A stretch of DNA of 64,000 nt. Origin: CAVUBL01 sp963739795 (GTDB lineage Bacteria; Acidobacteriota; Thermoanaerobaculia; Multivoradales; DATKCC01). Location of the stretch: assembly GCA_963739795.1 (NCBI GenBank), contig CAVUBL010000019.1:10638-74637 (forward strand), read 5' to 3'. The notes beneath the pieces are model-generated. The model was not told where the DNA came from and did not search any database. It saw only the letters and a program-made list of their open reading frames with translations. A program made the position numbers and the translations under genes. Positions 62,028 to 64,000 of the stretch are shown here, one piece after another (position 1 is the first letter of the stretch; each line of letters begins with the position of its first letter).

Positions 62028-64000
62028 ATGCGCTACGACGACTTCGCCATCGAGATCCGTGAGCCCCTGGGTGGGGGGTGGGAGGCCCAGGCCACCTCGA
62101 GCACCCAGCGTCGGGGACGGGAGTCCTTCGCGCTGCCGGGGGCCCCGGCGGATCTGGAGCGCGTCCTTCGCGCCCTGGAGCGGCACGTCTGGCGGAGCCG
62201 GCTCGGGGCGGGCGAGGGGCGGGAGCTGGGGGCGCGGATGGAGGCCGCAGGCGACGGTCCGGAGCGACCGAGTCCCGAGGACTTCGGCCGAGAGCTCTAC
62301 GACGCCCTCTTCCATGGAGACTTGGCGCGGGTCTTTCACGCCAGCCTGGGCGACGTCGAGGGCGAGAACGCCCGCGGTGGGAACGGAGCGGCGGGGAGAG
62401 GACTACGGGTCCGCTTCGTCTTCGACAGGAGCGACGCCGACATCACGGAGGTCGCCGTCGTCCCCTGGGAGCTCCTGTTTCGGGAGGACCGCCGCGAGTA
62501 CCTGGCCCGCTACGCCCGGACTCCGGTCGTGCGGACGATCGAGGTGCATCGGGCCATTCCGTCGCTCCGGGTCCCGGGGACGCTCCGGGTGCTACTCGCC
62601 GAGGCCGCGCCGACGGATCTCGGGTGGCTCGACACCTCCCACGAAGCGTCTCTGATCCGGGAGCACCTCGAAGGGCTCGGCGGAGTCGAGGTCGAGCACG
62701 ATCCCCACGCCCGGCTCGCCGCCCTCGGCAGCCGGCTCAGGTGGGGAGGCTTTCACGTGCTCCACCTCATGGGGCACGGGGGTTTCGAGGGGCCCAAGAA
62801 GGTCCCCGTCCTGTGTCTCGAGGGACCGGACGGCACGACGCACAAGGTCGACGCCGAGACCTTCGCCGTGAACCTCCAGCGCTCCCCGACGCTCCGGCTG
62901 GTGGTCCTCAACGCCTGCTCGACCGGCAGCTTCGACCGTGAGGACGGGCGCGATCCGTTCACGGCCACGGCGGCGGCCCTCGCGATGGCGGGGGTGCCGG
63001 CCGTGGTGGCGATGCAGTTTCCCATCAGTGACCCCGCCGCGCTGGCGTTCTCGTCGGCGTTCTACGAGAGCCTGGCCCACGGCGAGCTCCTGGCCACTGC
63101 GCTGGCCGACGCTCGCGTGGCGATCTGCAACGAGGACCGGGCGATCCCCAGCCGGACCCTAGAGTGGGCGACGCCGGTCCTCTACCTCCAGGGGGAGGAC
63201 GAGGCCATGATGGAGACCCGAGTCGAAGATCTCGCCTCCGCCGGGGCGCCCTCGGCTCCCGGGGTCGGCGTGCCGGCTCCCTCCGGGACCCGAGCCCGCG
63301 GTGCCGCCGCTTCGGCTGGGCATCCGGAGCCTGGTCGGGCTGGGGCAGGAGCTCGAGAAGGAGGCCGATCACGTGCTCGACCTGACGAGCTACTTCCAGG
63401 GTCGCTGGATCCGGGACGAGGGGCTGTGGCACGGGAAGGTGCTCCCCGAGCTCCGCGACTTCCTGGCCCAGGGAGTGACGAGTGGAAGGCCCCTCATCCT
63501 CGACCTCGCGGCTCACCAGAGCCTCGCCTTCGCGGCGGGGAGCTTCCTCGAGGCCAAGAGCGGGGTCGAGATCAGCGTGGTCCAGCGAGGGCAGAAGGGG
63601 ACCTACTCGTGGCTGGCCCGGCCGGGCGAGACGTTCGAGGGGCCCTTGTGGCAGGAGATCGAGAGCGTCTTGCGCCAGGGCGGCTGCCGGGATGTGGCGG
63701 CGGCGGTCTCGGTGACCTGGGAGATCCTCGACGACGTCGCGCTGTACCTCGACCGGGAGGGGCTGCCGGTGGGCCGGACCGTCCACGCTTTGGTCGCGCC
63801 GGAGACCTCGCCCACTGCGGTCCGCGACGGCGCCCACGCCCTGCGCCTCGCTCAGGGGCTCGGCCGCGAGCTCCGGCGCCGGACGCCCGAGGAGCGGCTG
63901 GGCACGCTCCACCTCTTCGCCGCGGCGCCCAACGCGCTGCTCGTCTTCCTGGGGCAGATCTCGCCGGCCCTGGGGGCCGTCCGGCTCTACGAGTACGACT
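62028..64000 (+). CDS. CHAT protease - SAVED sensor protein (frame break, runs off window)
   Basis: The first frame encodes a CHAT caspase-like domain to about residue 385, with His250 (LHLMGHGGF) and Cys297 (VVLNACSTGSF) and the end TLEWATPVLYLQG. A Ala/Pro/Gly linker follows. The next coherent protein is one base over, from about 63290: LRLGIRSLVGLGQELEKEAD, LILDLAAHQSLAFAAGSFLE, VAAAVSVTWEILDDVALYLD, GTLHLFAAAPNALLVFLGQI and VRLYEYD. This is the SAVED fold, which binds cyclic oligonucleotides in CBASS and type III CRISPR. One extra base near 63288 would explain the switch; a separate SAVED gene from a GTG at 63301 is less likely. The 3' end is outside the window. Confidence 0.85.
   Translation, partial: MRYDDFAIEIREPLGGGWEAQATSSTQRRGRESFALPGAPADLERVLRALERHVWRSRLGAGEGRELGARMEAAGDGPERPSPEDFGRELYDALFHGDLARVFHASLGDVEGENARGGNGAAGRGLRVRFVFDRSDADITEVAVVPWELLFREDRREYLARYARTPVVRTIEVHRAIPSLRVPGTLRVLLAEAAPTDLGWLDTSHEASLIREHLEGLGGVEVEHDPHARLAALGSRLRWGGFHVLHLMGHGGFEGPKKVPVLCLEGPDGTTHKVDAETFAVNLQRSPTLRLVVLNACSTGSFDREDGRDPFTATAAALAMAGVPAVVAMQFPISDPAALAFSSAFYESLAHGELLATALADARVAICNEDRAIPSRTLEWATPVLYLQGEDEAMMETRVEDLASAGAPSAPGVGVPAPSGTRARGAAASAGHPEPGRAGAGAREGGRSRARPDELLPGSLDPGRGAVAREGAPRAPRLPGPGSDEWKAPHPRPRGSPEPRLRGGELPRGQERGRDQRGPARAEGDLLVAGPAGRDVRGALVAGDRERLAPGRLPGCGGGGLGDLGDPRRRRAVPRPGGAAGGPDRPRFGRAGDLAHCGPRRRPRPAPRSGARPRAPAPDARGAAGHAPPLRRGAQRAARLPGADLAGPGGRPALRVR

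Noticed and set aside
63025..63912. Reverse-strand ORF of 295 codons under the CHAT-SAVED gene
   Set aside because: Shadow frame; the forward strand has clear CHAT and SAVED motifs.

Overview
The window is high-GC DNA from a chromosomal contig. Several traits point to Acidobacteriota, probably near Thermoanaerobaculia or Vicinamibacteria: a VWA-domain secreted protein of the acidobacterial type (10.9-12.6 kb), many zinc-finger/TPR proteins, CHAT proteases with ECF sigma and anti-sigma partners, Lgt next to ThiD, and a YpdA-like reductase. No rRNA or marker gene is present, so this placement is an inference.

Layout. (1) 0-31 kb is mostly housekeeping in short, tightly coupled operons: phoH - HD hydrolase - ybeY - CorC; a 3-hydroxyacyl-CoA dehydrogenase; tsaE - nnr - glycosyltransferase-like; a SAM hydrolase; VWA protein; ypdA - thiD - lgt; DUF547; DHH phosphoesterase; gpsA; thpR - cinA; a YfgM-like TPR protein; an M28 peptidase. 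At 25.7 kb selD carries an in-frame UGA read as selenocysteine, so a plain ORF caller loses its N-terminus. It is followed by an FAD oxidoreductase, an S-adenosylmethionine-decarboxylase-like gene and a cupin/methionyl-tRNA-synthetase-like fusion. (2) 31-37 kb is accessory: a double-HTH protein, a 5' tRNA-Arg(CCU) fragment, and zinc-finger/TPR genes with a very small sigma-region-2-like protein. (3) 37.5-46.8 kb is an RHS polymorphic-toxin locus. It has a full secreted RHS protein with an HExxH metallopeptidase tip and an overlapping lipoprotein (candidate immunity), then a displaced RHS core/tip cassette with its own candidate immunity gene. (4) 46.9-50.0 kb holds another zinc-finger/TPR gene, a SymE-like fragment and other remnants. 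(5) 50.2-64 kb is a CRISPR locus with cas6, a divergent cas2, a leader and a 32-repeat array, flanked by a protease island: a caspase-like peptidase, an ECF sigma / anti-sigma / TPR-CHAT lipoprotein operon, and a CHAT protease joined to a SAVED nucleotide-sensor domain that runs off the right edge.

The most interesting reading is that region 5 is a type III CRISPR (or CBASS-derived) proteolytic immune module. A cyclic oligonucleotide would bind SAVED, CHAT would become active, and the caspase-like protease would follow, as known for SAVED-CHAT/PCaspase in a type III-B locus. cas10 and cas1 are not in the window. The sigma/TPR-CHAT operon may be an independent neighbour, because its CHAT protein is a predicted lipoprotein. 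Several genes (FAD oxidoreductase, one TPR gene, possibly cas2, TPR-CHAT, CHAT-SAVED) show single-base frame breaks. These may be sequencing errors or real decay, and they matter because automatic annotation would miss the CHAT C-terminus and the SAVED domain.
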